Below are positions 1-6,266 of a stretch of 7,545 nucleotides of DNA, in pieces (the first letter of the stretch is position 1; every line of letters starts with the position of its first letter). The notes beneath the pieces were generated by a model. It was not told the DNA's origin. It saw nothing but the letters and a program-made list of their open reading frames with translations, and did not search any database. Position numbers and translations under genes: made by a program. Source of the stretch: Candidatus Bathyarchaeota archaeon (GTDB lineage: Archaea; Thermoproteota; Bathyarchaeia; TCS64); contig WJIV01000112.1 in the NCBI GenBank assembly GCA_014730055.1, forward strand, positions 1 to 7,545. Direction: 5' to 3'.

Positions 1-89
1 ATTGAATAATAACCTGAATCCAGTCTAAGAAAGAAATGGAGGTCAATCATAAAACGAGGTCTAGATGAACTTTATTAAAAATTATATTC

Positions 90-539
90 CTATTCTGGTT
101 TCACAGAGAAACCTGTCTGGGTATTATCGCTGGCTACAAGCTTTATATCATAGCTTCTACCAGAGAAGAAATCTGTATCCTCTGAATTAACATCAAGGTC
201 AATATATACTTCAGCCACCATTCCTTCTGATAAGTGAACCCATCCGGCTTCTGTGTCTTCTCCCCACTGTGTCTTATTGTAAAGACAACCTCTTTCACCA
301 TCGACGTAAACGGTGGTTATGTTAACAGGGATATCCCCGATATTTCTAACGTGAGCTACAATACATGTAGAATTACCCCTCGACTCATCGGTAATTATAG
401 TGCCAATCTGCTCAGGCCCGCTGAATCCACCGATGTACCCCATGGTATAAGAGTATACCAGTACACCGGCACTAACAACTACGATGATTAAGAGAAGTGT
501 AGCGATGAAACTGGATACAGCTAATCTCTTTCTCATCAT
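90..539 (-). CDS. Archaeal type IV pilin-like secreted protein
   Basis: A 149-residue protein with the archaeal class III signal layout. A short basic n-region (MMRKRL) is followed by AVSSFIATLLLIIVVVSAG, the hydrophobic helix typical of the archaeal pilin N-terminal family; a prepilin peptidase (PibD/EppA type) would be expected to cut just before AVSS. The rest is a predicted extracellular beta-rich domain with NxT/NxS sequons and two cysteines (in STCIV and RGCLY) that could form a disulfide. A stretch resembling VRNIGDIPVNITTVYVDG is typical of these pilins. An ATG at 566 is in frame, but it sits 4 bp from the TATA box at 570-577, upstream of the expected transcription start, so I chose the ATG at 539 (or 536). 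It ends in TAG with an in-frame TAA five codons later. No other pilus genes are visible. The fold call is firm; the role (adhesion pilus versus other surface filament) is inferred. Confidence 0.85.
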   Translation of the reverse strand: MMRKRLAVSSFIATLLLIIVVVSAGVLVYSYTMGYIGGFSGPEQIGTIITDESRGNSTCIVAHVRNIGDIPVNITTVYVDGERGCLYNKTQWGEDTEAGWVHLSEGMVAEVYIDLDVNSEDTDFFSGRSYDIKLVASDNTQTGFSVKPE

Positions 540-569
540 GATAGTATGTACTCTGAATCTATACATAAC

Positions 570-577
570 ATATATAT
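570..577 (-). promoter_or_regulatory. TATA box of the pilin gene
   Basis: ATATATAT, preceded on the minus strand by the purine-rich GTAGAAAG, which could serve as a BRE. Archaeal transcription starts about 25 bp downstream of the box centre, here near 547-548, giving an 8-nt leader before the ATG at 539. This decides the start codon against the ATG at 566. Confidence 0.55.
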
Positions 578-781
578 CTTTCTACATCCTGAACTTAAGT
601 TATTAAAATAATAGTACTATAATCTATAATAGTAAAATTGTATTAAATTAAATAAATAATATTGTGAACATTTTGATATAGTTTAGATACGTTTCGCTTT
701 AGAGTTCAGAGTTTTAAAAAAATTAACTTATATTTAAAAACTAAACGATGTTGAGTCTTGATAATGCAGATTTAAATATAC

Positions 782-828
782 CTTAATAGAATCAGATTAA
801 TATTATATAAGAATAGGCTTAATAGAAT
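782..828. repeat. 11-bp direct repeat CTTAATAGAAT, two copies
   Basis: Exact copies at 782-792 and 818-828, 36 bp apart, in non-coding AT-rich DNA downstream of the REC-PAS gene. No function is evident. Confidence 0.3.
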
Positions 829-885
829 TGATAGTATGTTTTGCAGCAGTATTCTAGTATTTAAAGTTATCAAATATAATGTAGA

Positions 886-1731
886 TCAAGCTTTCGTCAG
901 TGGGTCGTTTCCTGCCTTGAGGTAATCATCTAGCACATTGTTATAGCTAATTAATGATTCCTCCATTTCTCTGACTTCTGAAATGTCCTCAATGAAGAGT
1001 ACTATACCGCTTGGTCCCCCATTTAGGCCTTCCATAACACTAGCAGATAGCCTCGCAGGAAATTTTCTCCCATAATCAGATATGAGCTCATACTCAAGCT
1101 TCTCTAGGGACCCTAGATACAAACACCTAGATAGGTCTGCTTTTGCCTTCAGAATGTCTCTAGGAGAGACGAATTCTAGGCAATTTAAACCCTTTACCTC
1201 TTCTAGGGTCTCGACTCCGAATATCTCAAGGGTCGCTTTGTTACAGTCAATGATACGGCCTTCTAAGTCTATTACCGCTATGGCATGTGGAGTGACCTGG
1301 AAAATATTTTTCAATCGCTCATTTGACTCTCTAAGCATCTGGTTTGACCTGTACCTATCAACCTCGGACTTTATCCTCTTTACAAGCACGCGATAGTGCT
1401 CTGGCTCAGCCTCCTTCCTTACATAATCATTGACTCCCATGGTGAAGGCTTTTTCTGCTATCTTCTCGCATCCATGGTTGGTGTATATGATTATTGGAAG
1501 GTCGCTATGCTCTCTTATCTTAGTGGCGAGCTCTACTCCATCCAGGCTTGCCATCTCATAGTCTGTAAGTATAATATCGTAGTTTCGGTAGTTATTTATG
1601 GCTTCATTGATGTTGCTGGAAGTATCAAGCATTATATCAGGATCCAGGTCTTCGAGTATAAGCCTTGTAATGTCTAGTAGTGTCTCATCATCGTCTATGT
1701 ATAGTGCCTTGATCTTTTTCCAAGAATCCAT
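886..1731 (-). CDS. REC-PAS response regulator (no classical output domain)
   Basis: A 281-residue protein. Residues about 5-125 form a receiver domain: acidic triad DDD after ALYI, phospho-acceptor Asp57 in ILTDYEM, conserved Thr84 in IIIYTNHG and Lys106 in DYVRKEAEP. A short helical linker (about 125-142) leads to a PAS domain (about 143-253) that starts near NIFQVTPHAIAVIDLEG and ends at IVLFIEDISE. There is no histidine kinase, HTH or other effector domain, so the protein probably signals through partners or accepts phosphate in a relay. The PAS ligand is unknown. An upstream in-frame ATG at 1758 would add nine residues (MWFQLTGSN). I prefer the ATG at 1731 because GGAAG lies 4 nt upstream and the REC fold starts five residues in. 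It is a paralogue of the protein at 6267-6992. It is transcribed divergently from the CBS gene. Stop is TGA. Confidence 0.85.
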   Translation of the reverse strand: MDSWKKIKALYIDDDETLLDITRLILEDLDPDIMLDTSSNINEAINNYRNYDIILTDYEMASLDGVELATKIREHSDLPIIIYTNHGCEKIAEKAFTMGVNDYVRKEAEPEHYRVLVKRIKSEVDRYRSNQMLRESNERLKNIFQVTPHAIAVIDLEGRIIDCNKATLEIFGVETLEEVKGLNCLEFVSPRDILKAKADLSRCLYLGSLEKLEYELISDYGRKFPARLSASVMEGLNGGPSGIVLFIEDISEVREMEESLISYNNVLDDYLKAGNDPLTKA

Positions 1732-1867
1732 ATTGCTTCCAGTTAACTGAAACCACATTGGTTAGGCTAATAGAGCTTATGAATTAGAAATCTATCAATT
1801 TTCAATCTTACATATTTTTGCTCCATAATTATTATTTACCATAGCTCAAAATATCTTTGAACTTATA

Positions 1868-2323
1868 TTGGCTCTAAAGGTTCGGGAGGTAATGACGCCC
1901 AAGGTAGTTAAGATACCTGAGGAGGAGACGGTAAAGAACGCGGCAAGGAAGATGACCAAATTTGGGATAAGCAGTCTACTAGTACATGGTAAAAAAGACC
2001 TAAGGGGCATAATCACCGAGAAGGATATAGTACAGAGGGTTGTCTGCGTTGGCACTGACCCTGAGAAGGTAAAAGTTTGTGATGTAATGTCTGAGCCAGT
2101 CATAGTAGCAAGTCCAGAGGAGAAACTGGAGAAAGCTGTTAGTCTAATGATATCACAGCGTATAAAGAAACTCCCCGTAATTGAGACGGAGCCAGAAAAC
2201 TGCAGGATAATTGGCATGTTAAGTCTCTTAGATATCGCTAAAGTTCACCCTGATCTAGTACAAGGGATAAAATATCTCATTGAGAATAATGAAAGCAAAG
2301 AAACAGACTTTTACATAACCTAA
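1868..2323 (+). CDS. CBS-domain pair protein
   Basis: A 151-residue stand-alone Bateman module. CBS1 covers about residues 7-62 (VREVMTPKVVKIPEEETV, then GIITEKDIVQRV). CBS2 covers about 70-128 (VCDVMSEPVIVASPEE, then IGMLSLLDIAKVHP). Such pairs bind adenosyl ligands (AMP, ATP, SAM or similar) and regulate partner proteins; the ligand cannot be told from sequence. The start is TTG with no Shine-Dalgarno sequence. The next in-frame ATG is inside the first CBS motif (VM), so TTG is preferred. A weak TATA-like AATTATTATTTA at about 1828-1838 would place transcription start a few bases upstream of the TTG, consistent with a nearly leaderless message. It is first in a same-strand row of three, 37 bp before the B3/B4 gene. 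Stop is TAA. Confidence 0.85.
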   Translation: MALKVREVMTPKVVKIPEEETVKNAARKMTKFGISSLLVHGKKDLRGIITEKDIVQRVVCVGTDPEKVKVCDVMSEPVIVASPEEKLEKAVSLMISQRIKKLPVIETEPENCRIIGMLSLLDIAKVHPDLVQGIKYLIENNESKETDFYIT

Positions 2324-2324
2324 A

Positions 2325-2334
2325 AAATATATCC
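2325..2334 (+). promoter_or_regulatory. Possible internal TATA box for the B3/B4 gene
   Basis: AAAAATATAT right after the CBS stop codon. Initiation about 25 bp downstream (near 2356) would leave about 5 nt before the ATG at 2361. GAAGGA (2350-2355) is also present as a possible Shine-Dalgarno site, so the gene may be read both from its own promoter and from the CBS transcript. Confidence 0.35.
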
Positions 2335-2360
2335 TATACAATAATTCTTGAAGGATACTT

Positions 2361-3014
2361 ATGAAACTCGATATTAGGAGGGAGTTAAAGCTCCTATATA
2401 ATAGAGCCGTCTTCGGACGTCTAATCGTATATGATTTGCCGAACAAGAAGGGAAATGATGAACTTGAGAATCTGAAACGAGAACTAGAAAAGGAGATTCG
2501 CGAGGAGTACCCCGATGTAGATAAGGATCAGGTAATACGTAGCTATGATACATACTTTAAAAAGTGGAATAAGACCTACCCCATTGAGTTCCAGATAAAA
2601 ACTATTAAAAGCGGGAGGCAATTCCCAAGGGTCTCCGCCCTAGTGGACAGTATGTTCCTCAGTGAGCTCAGGAACAGGATATTAACCTCAGGACACGACC
2701 TAGACAGCATACAGGGAGAGCTTTTGTATGATGTCTCCGACGAGGGAGAAAAATACACTAAGCTAAATGGCAAAGAGCAGATGCTGCCCCGTAGTGATAT
2801 AGTCCTAAGGGATACAGATGGCATACTTGCCAGCGTGCTTTATGGGCCGGCAAGGAGGACGAGTATAAAAAACGATACTGAGAACGCTATCTATCTAGCC
2901 TGGTGCCCTTACAGTCTAGGGTTTGATGCAATTAAGGAACACCTTGTAGATATTATCTCGAACCTTGAGGTAGTATACGGCCACTTCAAGTACGAGACGA
3001 GGATACTTGAGTAG
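2361..3014 (+). CDS. Solo B3/B4 domain protein (PheRS beta-like, COG3382 type)
   Basis: A 217-residue protein with a charged helical N-terminal part (1-85) and a B3/B4 domain at about 86-205. Markers are QFPRVSALVDSMFL, SGHDLDSIQGELLYDVS, GEKYTKLNGKEQMLPRSDIV, the strand DGILASVLYGP with following RRTSI, and NAIYLAWCPYSLG. In the beta subunit of phenylalanyl-tRNA synthetase this domain carries the editing site. Free-standing versions occur in archaea and bacteria; a role in editing mischarged tRNA or amino-acid sensing is inference. It is not PheT itself, since the B5 and catalytic-like domains are absent and the length is far too short. It lies between the CBS gene (37 bp upstream) and the aminotransferase (41 bp downstream). 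It ends in TAG, followed by T-N-L and an in-frame TAA. Confidence 0.8.
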   Translation: MKLDIRRELKLLYNRAVFGRLIVYDLPNKKGNDELENLKRELEKEIREEYPDVDKDQVIRSYDTYFKKWNKTYPIEFQIKTIKSGRQFPRVSALVDSMFLSELRNRILTSGHDLDSIQGELLYDVSDEGEKYTKLNGKEQMLPRSDIVLRDTDGILASVLYGPARRTSIKNDTENAIYLAWCPYSLGFDAIKEHLVDIISNLEVVYGHFKYETRILE

Positions 3015-3055
3015 ACAAATCTTTAACGCCACGTGAAAGATATTAATTGATTAAC

Positions 3056-3997
3056 ATGTCGGAATCATTCCACGGAGCGAAATACTGCTGGATGAATGGA
3101 GAGATAATCAAGACAGAGGAGGCCCTTGTATCAGCCATGGAGCCCATATTCCTCGGAATATTCGAGGGAATAAAGGCATACATAGAGGGAGACATCTTGG
3201 GAGAGGGAAAACTGAACATCTTCCAGTGGAAGCCCCACATAGACAGGCTCTGGCACAGCGCCAACGTACACGGCATAAAGATACCCTATACAAAGGAGGA
3301 GCTGCTTGAAGCCACTAAGAGGACCATAAAGAAAAACGGGTTTAAGACAAATGTCTACATACAGCCAAGAACATGGCCAAAAGCCAGCTCGAGGTCCAGG
3401 TATGAGCCGGACGATTTTCACTTTGTTATACCAACATGGCTCTTCGAGACGAGACTCGGAAAGGGGAATTCACGTTTTTCTGAGGAGCGCAGATTTATTA
3501 TAAGTAGCTGGAGACGCATTAGCAGCGACGCCCTACCAACCCAGGCTAAGTGCTGGGCAAATTACGCCAACTCCGGACTAGCAACGAGAGAAGCCATCAG
3601 GCTCGGATACGATGGAGCTATCTTTCTCGATAACAGGGGTTTCGTCAGTGAGGGAACCGGGGCATGTCTTGCAGCCGTAAGAAACGGAAAACTAATTACG
3701 CCACCTGTAACCGCATCGATACTTGAATCAATCACAAGAAACACCTTTCTAGAGTTTATACCAGAGGACCTGGGAATACCTATAGAGGTTAAGGACTTTA
3801 CCCGTGTAGAGCTTTACTCATCGGATGAGCTCTTTCTACTTGGGACAGGGGGTGAGATAACCCCAATCACTAGTGTTGATGACATCAAGATTGGGGAAGA
3901 ATACCCTGGCTCACTTACTACGGAGATCGCTGAGTATTATAGCGATTTACTTTCGGGAAATATAAATAAGAGAAGGAATTGGCTAACGTCCGTATAA
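3056..3997 (+). CDS. ilvE: Class IV (branched-chain type) aminotransferase
   Basis: A 313-residue fold-type IV PLP enzyme of usual IlvE length. Numbered from the ATG at 3056, the catalytic lysine is Lys165 in LPTQAKCWANY. The pyridine-N contact is Glu199 in GFVSEGTGACL. The phosphate-binding region is GTGGEITPI (about 263-271), and an arginine lies in HIDRLWHSA. The likely reaction is 2-oxoglutarate-dependent transamination of Leu/Ile/Val. The N-terminal motif is IFLGIFEGIKAY instead of the common YGDGVFEGIR, so this is a divergent branch. Related class IV enzymes (D-amino acid aminotransferase, ADC lyase) cannot be wholly excluded, so the gene symbol is tentative. A TTG at 3047 would add MIN; ATG is preferred. 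No strong Shine-Dalgarno site is seen. It is last in the three-gene row and is followed by oligo-T tracts. Stop is TAA. Confidence 0.82.
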   Translation: MSESFHGAKYCWMNGEIIKTEEALVSAMEPIFLGIFEGIKAYIEGDILGEGKLNIFQWKPHIDRLWHSANVHGIKIPYTKEELLEATKRTIKKNGFKTNVYIQPRTWPKASSRSRYEPDDFHFVIPTWLFETRLGKGNSRFSEERRFIISSWRRISSDALPTQAKCWANYANSGLATREAIRLGYDGAIFLDNRGFVSEGTGACLAAVRNGKLITPPVTASILESITRNTFLEFIPEDLGIPIEVKDFTRVELYSSDELFLLGTGGEITPITSVDDIKIGEEYPGSLTTEIAEYYSDLLSGNINKRRNWLTSV

Positions 3998-4009
3998 AAT
4001 CCCTTCTAC

Positions 4010-4026
4010 TTTTTTTCCAAGTTTTT
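4010..4026 (+). terminator. Oligo-T terminator after the aminotransferase gene
   Basis: T7 at 4010-4016 and T5 at 4022-4026, starting 13 nt after the TAA. Archaeal RNA polymerase stops at such U-rich tracts without needing a hairpin. The remaining spacer to 4191 between the convergent genes shows nothing I would call a gene. Confidence 0.5.
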
Positions 4027-4191
4027 ACCCAGGTAGTAGTATTAGCTATGTGAGGAGACTTGGCATTTAGTTGCGAGTGGATCATCTTTAAACTGGAAGT
4101 GTCTCGGTTTTTTGGCTTTCCCCTTGCTTTCAATTGAAGATAATCATATGTTGGTTAAACAAGATCAAAAACGTGAAGATAAATTGCTCAA

Positions 4192-5019
4192 TTAGAAGAA
4201 TGTTAATATCTTGAGATATAAGAAGATAGGGATCCACTCACCGTCAACTGCAAGATCAATAAATATCTTCTCAAAGCCTTTCCTAGAGAAGACAAGGATC
4301 AGGATGTAACCATAAATTACACCAAATAATAGAGCAGGTAAGTGAGTAGTAAATACTCCCATGATCTTACAGAGTAGCAGCCAAGGAACCAAAAGGCTGT
4401 TTACACCAAGAAGAAGCAGTCTTGTGTTTCTAAGCCCGAGCGCTATTGGTAAAGTAGTGACCCCAGAAACCTCATCTCCATCTATGTCTCTTACATCACA
4501 TAGAATGGTGTTTACTAGTAGATGAACAAAGATATAACCAAAAACGAGAATTATCTTTAATCCACTTACTGACTGAGAACATGCAGGTAAGATGGAACCT
4601 GTTAATCCCCAGCTCAAAGCCACCATTAAGCTCTTGATACCTACAATCTCTTTTAGACGCGGAAACTTTTCAGATATTTTAATGCTGTAAACAAAGGCGA
4701 TTATGAATGTAGTTAATATCACCATTACTGCTTCAACTCCAACCAGAGTACAGAGAAAGAAACTAAGAAAAAGAGCGAAAACGGATGGGATCAGGTAATA
4801 ATAAGTACTGTGTGAGACAATCTCAGGCCTATTTATGGAGTCTTCAGCCCTGTCAGTGATTTTATTAAGGTTATACACCGAAAAAGTAAGTAGAAAAGAT
4901 ATTAAAGCAACACGAGGATCGACTGATATGCCATAAAGGATAGAAGTAAAAATACTAACAATCAAGGCGTTTATAGATAAAAATATAGAATTATTCGTTA
5001 AAACCTCAAGTATTTTCAA
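4192..5019 (-). CDS. UbiA-family prenyltransferase
   Basis: A 275-residue, very hydrophobic protein with roughly eight to nine predicted membrane helices. It carries both Asp-rich UbiA motifs, which bind prenyl diphosphate through Mg2+: NKITDRAED (Asn52, Asp56, Asp60) in loop 2-3, and DVRDIDGD (Asp175-Asp182) in loop 6-7, followed by the usual GVTTLPIALG. The enzyme should move a prenyl chain to an acceptor at the membrane. Substrates (archaeal lipid precursor, quinone-like or other) cannot be told; the first motif differs from the NDxxD-ExD form of the archaeal lipid enzyme. The open frame runs back to an ATG at 5070, but that would overlap the regulator gene by 65 bp. I prefer TTG at 5019 (MKILEVLTNN), with GGGAG about 9 nt upstream, overlapping the regulator stop by 14 bp (TTGAAAATACTTGA). 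This overlap implies co-transcription and coupling. Stop is TAA. Confidence 0.8.
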   Translation of the reverse strand: MKILEVLTNNSIFLSINALIVSIFTSILYGISVDPRVALISFLLTFSVYNLNKITDRAEDSINRPEIVSHSTYYYLIPSVFALFLSFFLCTLVGVEAVMVILTTFIIAFVYSIKISEKFPRLKEIVGIKSLMVALSWGLTGSILPACSQSVSGLKIILVFGYIFVHLLVNTILCDVRDIDGDEVSGVTTLPIALGLRNTRLLLLGVNSLLVPWLLLCKIMGVFTTHLPALLFGVIYGYILILVFSRKGFEKIFIDLAVDGEWIPIFLYLKILTFF

Positions 5020-5821
5020 ATGGTATCTGCTCCCAGTCCAACGTCTGGGCGTTCTCAAGGAGCATATCAAATAGTTCCTGACCCCACCTTATTGACTTCG
5101 CACTATTGGAAATCAAATCCATTCCGTAATCATAGTTACCATTATTATTGAAAAGACCTAGAGAGAAACTATTTTCAGTAACAGTAAGGGCAACCCTAAG
5201 TTCATCCATTAGGTAAACCCTCAGCCTTTCTTCCTGTACATAGCTTACTAGTTCCTTAGGATCCACAAGGCTCAAGGTTCTCTGAAGCACGTCACTGGTT
5301 AGTATTAATTCTACATTGGCCCCATTGCTAAGTAGTTTTTGAAATGCTACTATGTAATCTGGATGGAATATTGGTGAAGCTCCTCTTAGATTCCTAGAAG
5401 TCAGAAGTATCTCCTGGAAGGTCATATGAACCTTGGCTAAATCAGTCATACTATCTTTGACAAGGTACGAGTCTTCCAGTTCTCCTATCCTCTTCAATAA
5501 ATCGGATGGTATAGCATCTACATCATGGCGTAGCCAAAAGTCCTTGAAATCATCTAGGACTATTATCATCGAGCCAATCTCCTTTAGGAATATAGAGAAC
5601 ACCTTTCCGATAGAAGTCAATTTATACATCTTATCTTGTTTATGGGTCAGTGTTATAGATTCTAGATCTTGAAGAGCGTGTATAATAGTTGAGCCACTGG
5701 ACCCTAATTCTTCCCTAAGGGTACCTAGTTCTTTGCCTCCCTCGAGAAGACAAATCAGGAGATTTAACTTTAGCTCAGATCTAAAGATCTGAATATATGG
5801 AGAATCAAAAGCATCTACCAT
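5006..5821 (-). CDS. FilR1-type winged-helix transcriptional regulator
   Basis: A 271-residue archaeal regulator. Residues about 12-72 form a winged HTH (FRSELKLNLLICLLEGG, recognition helix near SGSTIIHALQDLE, wing to YKLTSIGK). A helical connector with the family-typical HDVDAIPSDLLKRIGELEDS (100-118) leads to the FilR1 domain (about 125-262), including SPIFHPDYIVAF and GANVELILTSDVL. This family (PF08350, formerly DUF1724) is common in methanogens and relatives; FilR1 itself belongs to a methanogen signalling system. The effector is unknown. The ATG at 5821 coincides with the predicted transcription start from the TATA box at 5843-5853, so the message is probably leaderless. The gene overlaps the UbiA gene by 14 bp, suggesting that it regulates its own operon and possibly the divergent small gene. 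Stop is TGA. Confidence 0.87.
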   Translation of the reverse strand: MVDAFDSPYIQIFRSELKLNLLICLLEGGKELGTLREELGSSGSTIIHALQDLESITLTHKQDKMYKLTSIGKVFSIFLKEIGSMIIVLDDFKDFWLRHDVDAIPSDLLKRIGELEDSYLVKDSMTDLAKVHMTFQEILLTSRNLRGASPIFHPDYIVAFQKLLSNGANVELILTSDVLQRTLSLVDPKELVSYVQEERLRVYLMDELRVALTVTENSFSLGLFNNNGNYDYGMDLISNSAKSIRWGQELFDMLLENAQTLDWEQIPFENT

Positions 5822-5827
5822 AATTAA

Positions 5828-5926
5828 TTGTTCTACAGAAGCAATATATATTAGATTTGCAAAAACTGATTAATACGACATTAAAAAGATCGATTTTTTT
5901 TGTTCTAAGAAAACAATATTGTTCTA
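5828..5926 (+). repeat. TTGTTCTA direct repeat, three copies
   Basis: Exact copies at 5828-5835, 5900-5907 and 5919-5926, all in the same orientation within the divergent regulator/small-gene spacer. The third overlaps the first ACAATATTGT palindrome. They may be half-sites of the same operator system, or chance in AT-rich DNA. Confidence 0.35.
5843..5853 (-). promoter_or_regulatory. TATA box of the regulator/UbiA operon, leaderless
   Basis: Minus-strand TAATATATATT centred at 5848. A start about 26 bp downstream falls at 5822, next to the A of the ATG (5821). No Shine-Dalgarno site precedes the ATG, which fits a leaderless mRNA. Confidence 0.5.
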
Positions 5927-5953
5927 TTAGATAAATTTTTTATACAATATTGT
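5913..5953. promoter_or_regulatory. Twin ACAATATTGT palindromes (putative operators)
   Basis: The perfect 10-bp palindrome ACAATATTGT occurs at 5913-5922 (extended to 12 bp, AACAATATTGTT, at 5912-5923) and at 5944-5953. The centres are 31 bp apart, close to three DNA turns, placing both on the same face. The second copy touches the TATA-like TTTATAC of the small gene at 5938-5944. This arrangement suits cooperative binding of a dimeric regulator; the adjacent FilR1-type protein is the natural candidate (inference). Confidence 0.55.
5936..5946 (+). promoter_or_regulatory. TATA box of the small helical-protein gene
   Basis: TTTTTATACAA, with the TATA core centred near 5942. Expected transcription start near 5968, about 8 nt before the GTG start at 5976. 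It overlaps the second ACAATATTGT palindrome, so binding there would block TBP. Confidence 0.4.
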
Positions 5954-5975
5954 TAATTGTGTAATGTAAATTCAG

Positions 5976-6245
5976 GTGATTAAGATAATAGATAACGAAC
6001 AAATTTACAGAGAGATTTCTAAAATAAGTAATCTATTATCTGGCACAGATATCACAAAAGAGTCAATATCTGAAGAAACAATTAACGAAGAAAATCAAGA
6101 AGTAATACTTGAAACGATCAAAATACTAAAGGAGAAAGAGAAGCAGTTGAGAACCCTCAGACAGAAGCTTGAAAGCAAGTATTTTTATTATATTAATAAA
6201 AATTACCTCAGTGCAATGATGTCAGAAACTCAGAAAAGTAGTTAA
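5976..6245 (+). CDS. Small charged helical protein, unknown function
   Basis: An 89-residue protein that I do not recognise. It has no signal peptide or membrane segment. The middle (about residues 45-66, EVILETIKILKEKEKQLRTL and beyond) is a Lys/Glu/Leu-rich heptad-like helix likely to form a coiled coil. It is followed by a Tyr-rich patch (KYFYYINKNY) and a short tail. The start is GTG, preceded by a plausible TATA box and the twin palindromes. The GTG lies within AGGTGAT, so there is no separate Shine-Dalgarno site. Base composition is visibly more AT-rich than in the metabolic genes. It is divergent from the FilR1-type regulator and convergent with the second REC-PAS gene (21-bp gap). It may be a partner or adaptor protein, but that is only positional inference. 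Stop is TAA. Confidence 0.6.
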   Translation: MIKIIDNEQIYREISKISNLLSGTDITKESISEETINEENQEVILETIKILKEKEKQLRTLRQKLESKYFYYINKNYLSAMMSETQKSS

Positions 6246-6259
6246 ATTCTGACTTTTCT
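6232..6259. terminator. Possible bidirectional terminator between convergent genes
   Basis: Inverted arms AGAAAAGT (6232-6239) and ACTTTTCT (6252-6259) with a 12-nt loop. They are followed on the plus strand by the T-rich ATTTTATCTATAG and on the minus strand by T-rich coding-end sequence. A second overlapping pair is GTCAGAA (6221-6227) with TTCTGAC (6247-6253). The location between two 3' ends fits a terminator. Confidence 0.35.
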
Positions 6260-6266
6260 ATTTTAT

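Larger units (their letters stand above)
540..885. other. AT-rich intergenic region without a recognisable gene
   Basis: About 345 bp between the pilin start and the 3' end of the REC-PAS gene, both on the minus strand. I see no convincing ORF, tRNA or box C/D RNA. It contains the pilin promoter (570-577), the 10-bp palindrome ATAGTACTAT (611-620), the arms TACTAT/ATAGTA (615-620 and 629-634), and an 11-bp direct repeat CTTAATAGAAT (782-792 and 818-828). The composition is so AT-rich that short repeats are expected by chance. Confidence 0.6.

Noticed and set aside
1..89. Possible gene fragment at the left edge
   Set aside because: No frame with coding character is visible in these 89 bases; they look like AT-rich sequence downstream of the pilin gene.
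540..885. CRISPR array, tRNA or box C/D RNA in the AT-rich spacer
   Set aside because: No regularly spaced repeats, no T-loop consensus, and no paired C and D boxes were found.
886..1677. Antisense open frames over the first REC-PAS gene
   Set aside because: Shadows of a clearly coding minus-strand gene with conserved REC and PAS motifs; the antisense translations match nothing.
3108..3421. Two overlapping minus-strand frames inside the aminotransferase gene
   Set aside because: Antisense shadows; the plus-strand frame carries the full set of class IV aminotransferase motifs.
3918..4133. 71-codon minus-strand open frame spanning the aminotransferase end and the following spacer
   Set aside because: It overlaps the 3' end of a well-supported gene, has no recognisable domain, and its spacer part is oligo-T/oligo-A derived.
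4054..4136. Short plus-strand frame starting at TTG after GAGGAG (about 25 codons, ending FPLAFN)
   Set aside because: A good ribosome-site lookalike, but the frame is very short, lies after the terminator tracts and has no family or promoter support.
4148..4197. Plus-strand 15-codon frame beginning MLVKQDQKRE, ending in TAG and then open further into the antisense of the UbiA gene
   Set aside because: Considered as a possible UAG readthrough gene, but the extension is antisense to a solid gene and shows no coding character.
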